A model generated the notes under the pieces. That model made no database searches and had not been told where the DNA came from. It saw only the letters and a program-made list of their open reading frames with translations. This document shows positions 48,601 through 59,900 of a DNA stretch of 64,000 nucleotides, in pieces. A program made the translations under genes and the position numbers. The stretch is from Anaeramoeba flamelloides. Lineage: Eukaryota; Metamonada; Anaeramoebidae. The first letter of the stretch is position 1. The number at the start of each line of letters is the position of its first letter. The stretch spans positions 496,001-560,000 of the forward strand of contig JANTQA010000029.1 in NCBI GenBank assembly GCA_027625915.1, in the 5' to 3' direction.

Positions 48601-51303
48601 CTTTAATGAAATAATTTTAAATTGTGGGTTTGTAATTATTTTCATTAATTAATAATAGTAAAATCTATTATTTCACGCTTGAATTTCTTTTGAGAAAAGT
48701 TAAGTTCAAGAACATTTAGAGTGGTATTTACACTTTTTTCCCAATAATAATAAGATTTAATTTTTTTTCTAAAAACATTTCCAAAAAAAAAAATGAAGGG
48801 TTGAACTTTTACAATAAATTTAGATTTAAAGTTTAGGATTGAGTAGTGCTTTTGTTTCTATCCTATTTGTAATTCATTCAAATAACGTTTATATCGAAGA
48901 TAAATAATTTGTTATTAATTTATTCAATAGATCTTTATTATCCAAGCAGTGTTATAATATGGAGAAAATCTTTAACTTTTGTTTAAAAAATTTCAAATTC
49001 ATCAAATGATAATAAACTTTACTTATAATGAAACTCAAAGACAATTGATTCATAAGAATTATCATAAATATATTTCGGGTTATAGTCATTTTAAAAAAGT
49101 GAAAACTTTTTTTTTATGATTTTGTCAGAATTAAAATCTTTTTTAAAGTTTTGTGTTGAATAAAGTGTAAACTTTTTTTTTAAAAAGGTGCTTTCCTTCA
49201 GACTCCAACCTCTACACTACATTTAAAGGTTTTGGTCCCTCACCTTATTAAAATAGAAAACTTTCAAAAAGTTTTAAAGTTGTACAAATCTTCACTTTAT
49301 TAAAACAGAAAACTTATCAAAAAGTTTTAATTCTGAAAAAGTTTTCACTTTTTTAAAATAGAAAACTTGGTAAAAGTTTTAAAAAAGCCCTCGCCTTTTA
49401 AAAATGGTAATATTTAAAAAAGTTTTAAAGTTCTCATTTTTTTTAAAATGGCTGTATACTTTATGAGGCATTTAATTTTCTCATTTTTAAAAATAATTTT
49501 TTTTTTTCTTTTTTTATATCTTCCAATTCCAAATAATGCAAAATTATTAAACAATAATTTGTAATTGCTCTTTTGTAACATTTGATAGACACTGCAAAAA
49601 ATCCTATGGTGTTTTACAAAGCAAAACACTTTAAGAAAGTTTCATGACCTTCACCCTTCAAAAATATTGGAAAGTATTTGAAAGTTTGAAAAGGTTAAAA
49701 GCTTGGTAAAGCCATGAGATTTTTTGGAGTGTAATTTGATTTTATTCTTATTATTTTTTTCTTTTCTTTTTAATTTTTCATTCCATGTTTTTTTTCTCTT
49801 AGCAGTTAATAATAATTTGTGATATAGATATTTTAAAAAAATGAGTGCTTTTTTTGAATTAAAACTTACAAATTATAAATTCATAAAAAAAGTGATGAAT
49901 TTTTTTTTTTAAATTGATAAAATTAAAACTTTTCAAAATAAAATAAAGTTTTAAAAAATGAGTGACTATTTTTCTTAAAACCCATTTTTTGTGTCTTTTC
50001 TATATTAATAAAAGAAAGTGTATAAATCATTGGGGGGGGGGGGGTACAGGCATGAGTGAGAATAAAAGTACTTTGAAAAATTTTTTATAAAGTACTCACT
50101 TTTCCAAAATAGCCATATTTTAATTCTCACTTTTTTTTTTAAGTACCAAGTTTGAATTCTTGTAATAATTTTTTTTTTGAGATTAGATCCTTCGATGGTA
50201 TTTGAATAATAAAGGGGAAAAAATTTTCCTTTTTTCCTATTTTTTTCTTTTCAAAGTAGAAATAAAGTTTTCAGGTTTTAAATTGAAATTTTTGATATCT
50301 ACTTTATTTGTTGGCCATTTTTTATTGTATACACTTCTAGTTTTATTGGGAAAACTAAATATCTTTTAAGAAACTCAGATTTCAGAATTGGGGAAATGAA
50401 AATCAGCTGAAATTTGTTCCCATTTAAATTTCAAATACCAGTATATTTTGGCACAACAATGCGCGTGGCATTAACAAAAGTGGGTCGATAAATGCGAGTG
50501 CTTCAAAAAAGTGTTTCAGTTCAAACAAATTCCAATTTTTAAGCAAAACTTGTGGTCAACCCATCTTTTAAATCGCTTCTAACAAAGATAATTGGTGTTA
50601 AAATGGAATTTGAAAGAATTTTCTCATTCAACATTTCGAAAATGGAACATTATAAATTTTTTTTTTGTGTTTTGAAATGTCGTAATTAGATAAAAGAATT
50701 CTTGAATTTTTTGGGTTTACCTAATTATTTTGAATGATTATTCTTGTGGTTTTTAATTTCTTTGTAATGAAATAATTAAAAGTGTTTTTATTTTCATGTA
50801 CAAACAAAAGAAATGCAACAATAAATAATTTTACTTTCTTGGTAAAATTTCTTACAACTAACTTTTGGTTGTACGTTGTTCGTGTGCTTTTGGAAATCTT
50901 TGTTTTGTTGATAAATTTTTAATTATTTGTTTTATGTTTTTTTTTTTTTTTTTTTTTTTCTTTTATTTTTTTGATTCAAAAAAATTTGTGATCACAACAT
51001 CTGTGTTTATGAAAAAACCTGCACTTGTATTTCAAAAAATTAAAAAAAGATTTAACTTTTAAAAAAAAAATTTCAAGTTTAATTCTGTATAGAATTATTT
51101 AAAGGAAAAGCCAGATTAGTTTTCTGTTTACAAAAGAAATAACCTTAATTTTTCTTGAAAAAAAAGGGTTTCGAAAAAAAAAATTTTAATAAAAGTTGAA
51201 AAGAATTCAAGAGTTTTTAACAACAGTTCAATTGAAAATTAAGTGTTTTGAATTAAAAGAATTTCCAAGTGTTCCAATCAGCAAATACAAAAAAATATTT
51301 TTG

Positions 51304-51359
<56 letters not shown>

Positions 51360-52220
51360 AAAAAACAAAAAAAAAAAAAAAAAAGATAAAAACAGGAACA
51401 AAAATTTACTAATCCGAATTGTCAGGGATTTGGAAATTATCTCTTAAGCGCCATACATTCTTAATTGCAGGGTCACTCCATAGTGTTTGAATTATTTTTT
51501 GTTGTTTTGTTGAAACAGAAGAATCACGAGGAACAAATTTCTTCAAGTAATTCTCTGCAAGTTTAACATTTTTTTTTTTGAGTTCTGTTTCCAATGTTTT
51601 GTTTGCTTCAATTAATTGTTTGAGTGAGTTTTTTAAAACACAACGAATCACAACCTTGTATGATTGGATTTTGTTTTTCGAAAAACCATCTTTATACAAG
51701 ATCTGGAATTGTTTGACAAATGTGGATTTCCCCGAATCACCAGTTCCTTTTAGGATCGAAAGTGGAAGTTATGGAAGATTTTTTTGGAATAGTGTTTGGA
51801 AGATTGTTTTTGGAATCACGTTTGGTTTGATTTGTAGTTGTGTTTTGTATTATTATTGATTTTTATTATTTTTTTATGTTTTGTTTTGTTTTGTTTTGTT
51901 TTGTTTAGTTTGGTTTGGTGTGTATTTGAATGGAATTAAAAAAAAGGTTTTGTTGGAAGAGAAAAGACACCAACAAAGAACGAATTTTTGAAAAAAAAAA
52001 AAAAAAAAAAAAAAAGAGTAGAATTAGCTTGGAGAGTCGAATAATTATCAAAGAAAAAGTAGGAAAAAAAAAAGAGAAATAAATCTCTTTTTTGAATTGT
52101 TTTACCAAGAAGTAATAATCTTAATTCTTTTGATTTTTTTTTTTTTGATTCTTCCAAAGATTTTTCAATTTTTTTGTTATTTTTTTTTTCACGTTTTTTT
52201 TTTGAACTTTTGGTACCCAT
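45673..52220 (-). CDS. Heterotrimeric G-protein alpha subunit, five exons
   Basis: Exons in gene order: 52220-52106, 51746-51410, 46628-46500, 46293-45894 and 45741-45673. All phases match (G|GA, TA|C, GT|A, then phase 0), giving 349 aa, the usual G-alpha length. The product opens MGTKSS, an N-myristoylation signal with Gly2 and Ser6, then a Lys-rich helix. Guanine-binding boxes: P-loop GTGDSGKST (39-47), arginine finger and switch I CRIPTTGIQE (Arg175, Thr178), DVGGQR (197-202, Gln201 kept), NKVD (266-269) and TCGTDT (320-325). Two boxes differ from the norm: GAGES is GTGDS and TCAT is TCGT. The last exon codes the receptor-contacting helix ending KDYFV. It should switch between GDP and GTP at the plasma membrane below seven-TM receptors. 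Intron 2 is 4.8 kb and holds LINE ends, a satellite and a MITE, which makes the gene look broken until exons are joined. It ends in TAA. Confidence 0.92.
46960..47545 (+). mobile_element. LINE 3' fragment, second family
   Basis: The plus frame carries a LINE C-terminal stretch (WKLKKYLKISQF...) and, after a stop and frame change, NRYTYRWEKGVNFKLFPCCNKKIDEINHFIWDCEKYERTR. The CC...H...C finger is the same type as in the element at 1-1600 but the sequence differs, so a second subfamily. It lies antisense in intron 2 of the G-alpha gene. Confidence 0.75.
47665..48180 (+). repeat. Dispersed repeat with an internal duplication
   Basis: The block ttagaagtctcaaatttagtcacttcaaaattctctctt...aacagat...cttaacaataaatcc occurs twice here (47700-47815 and 47875-47965), and again at 43800-43935 and 60700-60815. 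The flank after the second block (tattgataattatttgttttctgttt) also matches 60860-60960. Intronic to the G-alpha gene. Confidence 0.6.
48380..48745 (+). mobile_element. 5'-truncated LINE copy (3' end only)
   Basis: It begins in the YPSS...KFRTFTN...NRYY region of the LINE at 1-1600 and runs to the shared tail, here aagaacatttagagtggtat. The copy has lost a finger cysteine (TGT to TGA) and has frameshifts. It lies antisense in intron 2 of the G-alpha gene. Confidence 0.8.
49140..50160. repeat. Degenerate tandem satellite, about 50-bp unit
   Basis: The clearest units run from 49238 to 49450: (t)ctCAC(t)TTATTAAAATAGAAAACTT..CAAAAAGTTTTAA, repeated four to five times with each unit carrying an AAAACTT / AAGTTTT inverted pair. 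Related ttcactTTTTTTAAAA-type words continue to about 50160. It sits in intron 2 of the G-alpha gene. Confidence 0.6.
49598..49733. repeat. Foldback repeat (aaaatcctatggtgttttac)
   Basis: Arms aaaaaatcctatggtgttttacaaa and ggtaaagccatgagatttttt are inverted, with TTTGAAAG boxes between. Related to 58935-59090 and 6205-6310. Confidence 0.55.
50197..50455. mobile_element. MITE, AATACTGGTATTTGAA family
   Basis: The left end is gatggtatttgaataataaa and the right end atttcaaataccagtat, with ggggaaa / tttgttccc boxes inside. It lies in intron 2 of the G-alpha gene. Confidence 0.65.
51304..51384. repeat. Poly-A tract of about 80 bases
   Basis: An almost pure A run, broken by a few G and C bases, starts 25 bases beyond the donor of G-alpha exon 2. 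On the gene's strand it is a poly-T run at the very 5' end of the intron. Confidence 0.9.
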
Positions 52221-53192
52221 TTATTTAATGAAACGAATCTTAAATAAAAAATACAAAAAAAAGTTCAAAGTTAAAAAAATGAAGGTTAAAATTTAGGAAA
52301 TGAGACAGAGAAGTGGAAATTTAGTAAATTGATAAACGACTTTGTTAGTCCCTATAATATTGGAGTATTTATGTTCAAAGTATAAGAACTTGATTACAGT
52401 TTTGAACACTAACAAAATTATCTCTATCTCTTAAATTTTTTTTAAATTGAAAAATTCATTTCACCGACATTATGTCACTATCTTTGGAACAATCTGAGAA
52501 TTAAACACATAAAACCTTATTTGTTAAGATCTCACAATAGTTTGCATTTTTTCGAAAAGTTATTTTGACTTTCAAGACAATCAAAAGTCAGAATTTAACT
52601 TTTGCAAAATTTTGTTAAAGGGTGATCATAAAAACTAAAATTGTGAGCAAAATACAATCAATTTCATAACTCGAAATTGATTTTTATTTCATTATGAGGA
52701 TACTTTAAACAAAAATTTCTTGAAGGTTTGAATTATTTTTATTATTAAACCAAGCTTTCAGAACCAAGGCAACAACAAAACCATACTTTTCAATGACAAA
52801 ATATGAAGGGTCTATTTAAATTATTAATTCACAAATAATATATTTTACACTGATTTGTTGCCCTTTTTATTTATTTGTTTGAGGGACAACTCAGAGAAGG
52901 ATCTAAGAGTAAATAAATAGTGTTTATCAGAAACTATGGTGTTCTTGAGTTGTATCTTGAAATTAATTGCATCTGTATTAACCAATTATAGAAAAAAAAA
53001 AAAAGTTAATGATCATTTTTCAAAGAAAAACAATGAAAATCATGTATGAAGTAATTATTGAAAACCAAAGAATTAGAATTGAATTTAATAAACCCTTCAA
53101 GAGTAAATTAGTCTTTTATTCAAAAGAAATTGTATTTTTTTCACTTTAATTGCTAACTTTAATTAACAAGTTAATTGTTTTTAAATTTTAGG

Positions 53193-53293
53193 GTCGAAGA
53201 TTGAATCAACCCTTAACAGCAAAGTTTGAATCAGAAGAAACGAAAAGTAATTTATCTCTAATAAGTTCACTTCCAAATGAGAGCATTTGTTAA
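53193..53293 (+). CDS. Possible last exon reading GRRLNQPLTAKF...NESIC
   Basis: A good acceptor (TTAAATTTTAG) precedes a 33-codon frame of balanced composition that ends NESIC and TAA. No upstream partner exon was found on the plus strand and no domain is recognised. It may be an orphan exon of a lost gene or chance. Confidence 0.25.
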
Positions 53294-53308
53294 GAACAAA
53301 ATTATTAC

Positions 53309-53475
53309 ATATGTATTTGAATTCAAAATTGGAAAATATTTATACTTCCTTTCCAAGATTTTTTTTTATAAACTCAGTTCTGAAAGAAATAATATGTAAT
53401 TAAAGGTATATTTTTAAAAAGGAAATCTTTAAAAGGAAGTGAAAGTTTTTTCCAATTTTGAATTCAAATACACAC
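53309..53475. mobile_element. MITE, AATACTGGTATTTGAA family, diverged copy
   Basis: The left end is tatgtatttgaattcaaaat and the right end attttgaattcaaatacaca, with cttcctttccaa / ttaaaaggaagtg boxes inside. The perfect outer arms make a clear hairpin. Confidence 0.7.
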
Positions 53476-54109
53476 GTGCTTAAAGTGATATTTTAATATT
53501 TTTAGTTATTGGGAAAATGATAAATTTAGTAAAAACACTTAGAATATTGAGAAAGCGCTTTTTGCATAACATGATCATGAAAAAATTTATTCAATGAAAA
53601 ATTTACTATTTGCTAATTTTACCCTTTTTAATAACATTAATTAGATCAATACTTCTGGTTAATAATGAGATCTTTGATCATAAATTATTTTTTTATAGAT
53701 ATTTTATAATTTAAGTTGGAAAATCCAAATTTTACTCTTCTATTAATATATTATTTTTTAATTTAATTGTAACTAATATGAAAACTTTTTTGCTTCTATC
53801 CAAGAGGTCATTTTATTATATTTTAAAAGTAAACCCTCTTTCATAATAATTGACCCATTAAAAATCAAATTTTAAAGAAAAATATTTTTAATAATTGAAG
53901 TTATCTATTATAATATAAAAAATTCGATTTTAATATTCAATACTATACTCAAGAGATATTTATTTTTTATAAAAAAGAAAAATAAAAAAAACTTTTGAAA
54001 AAAATTGGGCCATTTATTTTGAAAGAAGCATTACATAAAAAATTGATAATTTAAAAAATTAAAAAAACCCATTTATCGATTCTTCTTCGTTTGAATAACT
54101 AAATCTAAT

Positions 54110-54298
54110 CTATTTTTCATATTTGAAACCAATTTTTTCATTAATGCATGTGTTACTTCTTTCCAATTTTTCATTTTCATTTTCCATTTTAACAAAACAC
54201 TGTTGAAAAAATAAAAAAGAGAAAAAATGATTTATTTGCAAACTTTTCATTGTGAGAGGAAAAACTTCAAAACCATACAAAATAAATTCATTATTCAA
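54110..54298 (-). pseudogene. Possible exon remnants, unrecognised
   Basis: Two protein-like pieces lie in one open frame on the minus strand: NNEFILYGFEVFPLTMKSLQ, then after a T-rich gap ending TTCAACAG, CFVKMENENEKLERSNTCINEKIGFKYEK and a stop. The gap looks like a tiny intron. No family is recognised and no further exon was placed upstream. Confidence 0.25.
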
Positions 54299-54429
54299 AT
54301 GTAAGATTGGCCATTTATTATGAAATTTAGTTTATTTTAAATCAGAAAAAAATATCTTTCAAATCTGGAATTTATTATTTTGATTATTAAAGAATTATTT
54401 GTTCTTTTAAATTGGAAAAAGTATTTTTT

Positions 54430-54740
54430 TTTGATTTTCCGTTAGATTTTCTTGAGTTTTTTGTCTATTTGGAAAATCAGTAGATTTTCGTTAGTTTTTT
54501 TGGAGTTTTTCATTTATTTGAGAAGTTTTCTAGATTTTTTTCAGTTTTCTATTTTATTTGTGAAGTTTTCTAGGTTTTTTTTTTTACTTTTTGAAATAAA
54601 CAGAAAAATAAAAGATTTTACTCAATTATTTTGAATTTTGGAAAAACTAGAACACTTCCGTTATTTTTTTTTTTATTTTTTGTATTAACTGAAAATTCAA
54701 TAAATTTTCCGCTCATTTCAAAAAGTAAAAAAAATCCATG
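54430..54740. mobile_element. Foldback element, diverged copy 2
   Basis: It carries tandem units of the type GTTAGATTTTCTTGAGTTTTTTGTCTATTTGG and CTAGGTTTTTTTTTTTACTTTTTGAAATAAAC, with the complement ttcaaaaagtaaaaaaaat near 54720. Same build as 15120-15530. Confidence 0.55.
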
Positions 54741-55524
54741 ACACTCACAATATTTATCATCAGTTATTTTTTTCCCGCATTTGAGTTTTTTTGATCAATA
54801 GAGTGTTTTCAAAACTTTTTGTTATTATCTATTCAAAAAAAAATATCCAAAAGTCACACCCATTGATTAATTTATACCCCAAAATAGACCTTTTTTTCTA
54901 GACTAGAGACCACCAAAAATTGTAAGATTAACAACAATAAATACAACAGCCACAAGATTTTTCAGAACTGTAATGTTGATTATATTATGAATAAACTCGA
55001 TTAACAAGGATGAAATGATAATTAAAGTTGTTGTTTTGTCTAACCCTTTTTTTTCAATTTTTTTTTCATACATAGTGATGTGTACCAGTAATTAAAGTTC
55101 AAAAATTAAGTAAATTTCATTTATTGAATATTGAGGGAATAATGCTACTCTGTTTAATTTCCACCAGGTGATTTTTTACACATTTTCAAAATTGATTATT
55201 AATTTTTAACAAATTATAAACTATAAAAATTTCCAAAAGATTGAAAATTGAAATTCAATTTTATTTGATGTTTTATTTTTTAAAAATATTAAAATAAATT
55301 AACTTATAATTTATTGAAATAAGTAGTTATACACTAAAAAAGAATTTGATAACATTTTTGAAAATTATTTTTTTAAATTTTGTATTTTTTTCTGTAAGTA
55401 AATCACAAATAAGTATGACCAAAAGTAAATAAATTTTTGTGTTCTGAAGCAAAATCTCCAAAAGAACAGTATCTTATAAAAATTTACAATTGTTTTGTGA
55501 ATTTTCTTTGTAATAACCCCCCCA

Positions 55525-56189
55525 CAATAGAATGTTGAGTTGAATTGCTTAAAGTAGTATTTCGAATGTTCAATGACTTATCTTTTATCCTTATCTCAAC
55601 ATTCTATTGGAGCATTTTATTTTTAAATTTTTTATTTATTCATCATTTTTGAGATTGTTTCCTTTCCATGACAATAAAAAGCAATAAAAAAGATTTTTTT
55701 TATCAATGGAATTTGTGATAAATCGATTTTGTTTAAAAAGAACAACGGCATTCCTATTAGGAGAACAACAAAAGGAAACATGAACAGCACCTTAATAGTT
55801 AGAAGGAACCCTAAAAAAAACAATTATTCTAAAACATCATCTAGTTAGGGTTTTAAACACTTGTATTTGGTGGAATTGGAGAAGTGAATATGATTATAAT
55901 TTATCAAATTTTAAACCATAAAATAGTTCGAAGTTTTATTCTAGGTATCTAAAATTATCTTCTACCAAAAAAAAACGATTTATTATAAAAACAACTAAAA
56001 AATCGAACCAATTTTATCAATTCTTTTCTCTTTTTTTTTAATTGTCAAACATTACTAAAAAAATATATATCAAATAATTTTTTATAAAAAATTTTTATAG
56101 ATTCTACGATCACACACCACTAAAATAAAATAACTTCTTTCATCTCTCTCAAATTTTTATCATGTCTTATGGTGTAGCTACCCCCTTAA
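55525..56189 (-). mobile_element. Dispersed 0.66-kb element, copy 2
   Basis: Reverse complement of 17203-17866 over its whole length, with landmarks aacttctttcatctctctc, cacttgtatttggtggaatt and the ccttaag end. Differences from copy 1 are scattered, so both are old. Confidence 0.7.
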
Positions 56190-56225
56190 GATCAAAAAAA
56201 TAAAGCTAAATAGACAATTATGATT

Positions 56226-56758
56226 CTAAACCCTGTTCGAAAATTTTGGACACACTCAAAATCAAAAATAGGGCAAAATAAAACCCACTTTATTGTATTT
56301 TTCCAAACTTAATATAAAATCACATTTAAGTTACAGAATATTAATGTTTTAATAAGTAATCATTTTAACCCAAATAAAAGAAAAAAATATAAAACTCAAA
56401 AATTAAAACTGGTGTGTCCAAAATAATCAAACGAGTGGAACAAAAAATGTATTGGTTAATTTGTTGAAATTTCACCAACAATTGTTGATCTATCAAATGT
56501 TAAGATACCATCTACCAATTGTATGTGATTTTCCAATTTAACAAACTCAACACTAACCCTCTATCAACCATTGAAAAAAAAAGTTAGATCTAACGAAACA
56601 GATTACGTAACTTCAAAAAAGGAAATGAAAACAAAACAAAAAAGACAAAAAATGAAATTGTTAGTAAAATCAAAATTCTTTCCAATTTGAATTAAAAGTG
56701 CAGTAATGATGTTCTTTCCACTGTTTAAACTGTGTCCAAATTTTTGGAATCGAGTTTA
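56226..56758. mobile_element. Non-autonomous Tc1/mariner-like element, copy 2
   Basis: A 533-bp near-duplicate of 4962-5496, in the same orientation. Its ends are taaaccctgttcgaaaattt and aaatttttggaatcgagttta, and its left repeat has a few changes. The element ends about 160 bases from the stop codon of the DUF4476-like gene. Confidence 0.85.
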
Positions 56759-56915
56759 TATTAAACATTTCAAAACATAATATGCAAAATATGAAAAAGG
56801 CATAAAGAATAATTTATTATTAATATGTTTAAATAAATTAACAAATTTGAATTTATAAAAATTAAAAAAAAAGGATTAAAGCTAATTAACATGAAAATTT
56901 AAAATAACATTGATT

Positions 56916-59900
56916 TTAATCCGAATCTGAATCTTGCTGTGAAGAACTACCTGAATAAATTTTCTCTACTTCGTTTTCGTTTTCTTGGTCCTCACCTTCA
57001 CCACCAGATTCATCATCACCATCACTGTCATCATAATTAACAAAATCCCCAGATCCATTAGTTTCGTTAGATTCATCATCAGATTCATCAACATAATCCG
57101 ATTCTATTTCATCGACATCTTCAACTTCTTCAAAACCATCACCAAAAAGCGCGACATCCAAACCAGAGGACAACACATCTATAATTTTAATTGCTTGTTT
57201 TTTGATAAAAGATTCATATAAAATTTTTTCATTTTTTTTGTCCAATATTTTATTTCTAAATATTTCAGCAACTTTGATTGTTTGATTTTCAAATAAAAAC
57301 ATTCTACAGACTTTAATAAATTGCTCCATAGTAAAATAATATTTTCCTGCAATTTGTTCCAATAATAAATATTTTTGCTCTTTTTTTGTTAATAATTGTA
57401 GTTTTTTTAAATATCTATCCAATAGTTTTTCTTCAATTTTCAATTTTTTTTCTTTTTTGCCTTTTTTCTATTATATAGTTTGATAGAAATATGATTTTTA
57501 AGATTTGAAATACAAATAATAGAAATTGATTAATTTTAATAAAATCCAAAATTACGAAATAAAAAAAACATTTCTTCTCTGTAAAAATATAATATCTAAA
57601 AAATCTTAATACATATGAATTTTCTTTGGTTTTGAATGTTTTTTAAAATGTAAATTTTTAAATTTTCAATAAAAAACAAAACATGGAAAATATTTATAAA
57701 TAATTGTTTTTACATATTAGCATGAGTAATTTATAATAGATAAACTTGATTTTTGTTTGTATAAACTTTTACTCTCTTAAATATTGTTTTTTATTTTTCG
57801 AAAGAATAAAAAATTATTAAAAATTGTTGAATTTAATTGTTCAAAAGAAATGATATTGATGTGATTAGTGATAATTTAGATGTAATAGATGGAAAAACTT
57901 TAATATCTTTATTTTAAACAAATTTGTTAAGGGATCAGCCTTTCATGGGAACAGAACATAACATTAATATAATCCATTTTTCAGTCAAGGGGGGCAATTA
58001 TAATGGGTGATTTACATGTACTCAAAGGTTGGAATGGATATTAGTAGAAAAAATTTTTTTCGGAAATTCTCAAAATTGAAATCATTTTTTCACATTTTTT
58101 TTTCGATTTTTTTTTTAACACCTAATTCATTTGCAAAAATTTTTTTTTATTGCAAGATCGATAGTCGATTGGTTAAAATGTGTTATTAGAATGTTATTAA
58201 TAAAGTAATAATGATTGTAGAGAAATAATTTTGATTTCTATTGGAATTATATTTAGATCTTCAATAGGAGATCAAAATGAAAATTGTTGTTTTTCTCAAT
58301 GTTTTCCTAAGAATTTGGGTTTTTTATATTTTTAAGAAAATCTATTGATTTATTAGTTTTATTTCAGACATATATCAACAATTCTTTGATGTTTATTATA
58401 CTGCTGATTTCTTATTTAATCTTCAAAAGGGCTAATTTATAAAAAATATTTTGATATTTATAAAAAATGTTTTTTTTTGGATATTCCCCTTTGACTGAAA
58501 CAAAGTTTATTTTATTTGTGATATTCTCGACTTACAAATTTTGTTGATTTAAAGTGTCAAAAAATTCTGATCGACAAAGAAAACCGAGAAAGAATATTTT
58601 TTCAGTGAGATCAAATAGTTTTTTCCTTTTTTTTGGAAAAAGCAAAATATTAAATTGATTTTATTTCTTACATTATATTGAGTTTTTAACCCTGTATGTG
58701 ACTATTTTCACCATTATTAAAGAACAAATAGTTATTATTGTAATAAATATTCGAGGTTTTGATGATAACATAAGTTAACACAATATTAGAAATAAATTCG
58801 CGATAATTTGAAAAAATGGCGATTAGTCCTTCTTATTTGCGAAAAATCATAAAAATCGCAAAAAATCCATAAAAGACTGATAAAATACATTATCACGTAA
58901 AAATGGAAAATTATTTTTTTGAAATTGTCTTACAAAAAATCCCATGACTTTTACAAAGCTTTGACACTTTTACTACACTTTTCCCTTTTAAAAATTTTCG
59001 AAAATGTTTGTAAAGGGTTGTAAATTTTATTTAAGTGTTTGAAAGGTTTGAAAGGAATAAACCTTTAGAAAAGGCATATGTGATTTTTTTATATTTGAAG
59101 AAAAAAATGTTGTTTTAATTTTTTTTATTCCAAAATATAAAATCTCCCGTGAATTTTATCATCAAACAAATAGTCATCCATTTCAACAATGCACTTGCAT
59201 CTAAAATAGATGTATCATTTTTTTTAAATGGGGTTATTACCTTCACAGTTCAATAACCAAAAAGAATAAAGAGTAATTTTCTTTCTTATTGGTGATCGAT
59301 CAAAACAAAAACCTAAAAACTCTAGTTCTTTTTTTCTTTCCAATACAAAAAAATAAGAGAAGAAGAAGAATAACAAAAAAAAAACAAATCTATAAACAAT
59401 CTTAATAATTGGTGATAATCTGACTAGGTTGTTGAGAAAGCTTTTGGAAAGTTATTAAACCCCTTCCAGATTTCATAGAATAAAGAAAAATGTTTTGAAT
59501 CAAGAAAGTATTCTTTAAAGAACGCTTGAAGGGTGTTTTTTTTTTGAAGCCTTTTGACTCAACGCAATTTATAACACCACGATTGACTGAGTTACTATTT
59601 ATTTACCCTTTTTATTCTTATTGTTTGTTGATCTAAAGGATCGATTGATATGCCAACCAAATCAAATGAAAATACAATGAAAAATCTTTTGATCTGATCC
59701 TTGATTGAATCAAGTATCTTTTTTGTTTTTTTTTAAAGAATAACTTTTTTTTTCAAGGATCTGGTTTTTTGATCAAACAAAATTTTTTCTTTTTATAAAA
59801 ATTATTGAATTAGCCCAAAACCCATCAACTTTTTTATCATGATTTAATTTTTATCAGTATATTTTGACATTTATCACGATTTTAATACAATTATCGTAAT

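Larger units (their letters stand above)
52221..56915. other. Stretch upstream of the G-alpha gene, no firm gene
   Basis: It holds the MITE at 53309-53475, a foldback relative at 54430-54740, and the elements at 55525 and 56226. Two exon-like pieces are listed separately (53193 plus strand, 54110 minus strand). The G-alpha promoter must start just above 52220 in minus orientation, but no motif is evident. Confidence 0.5.
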
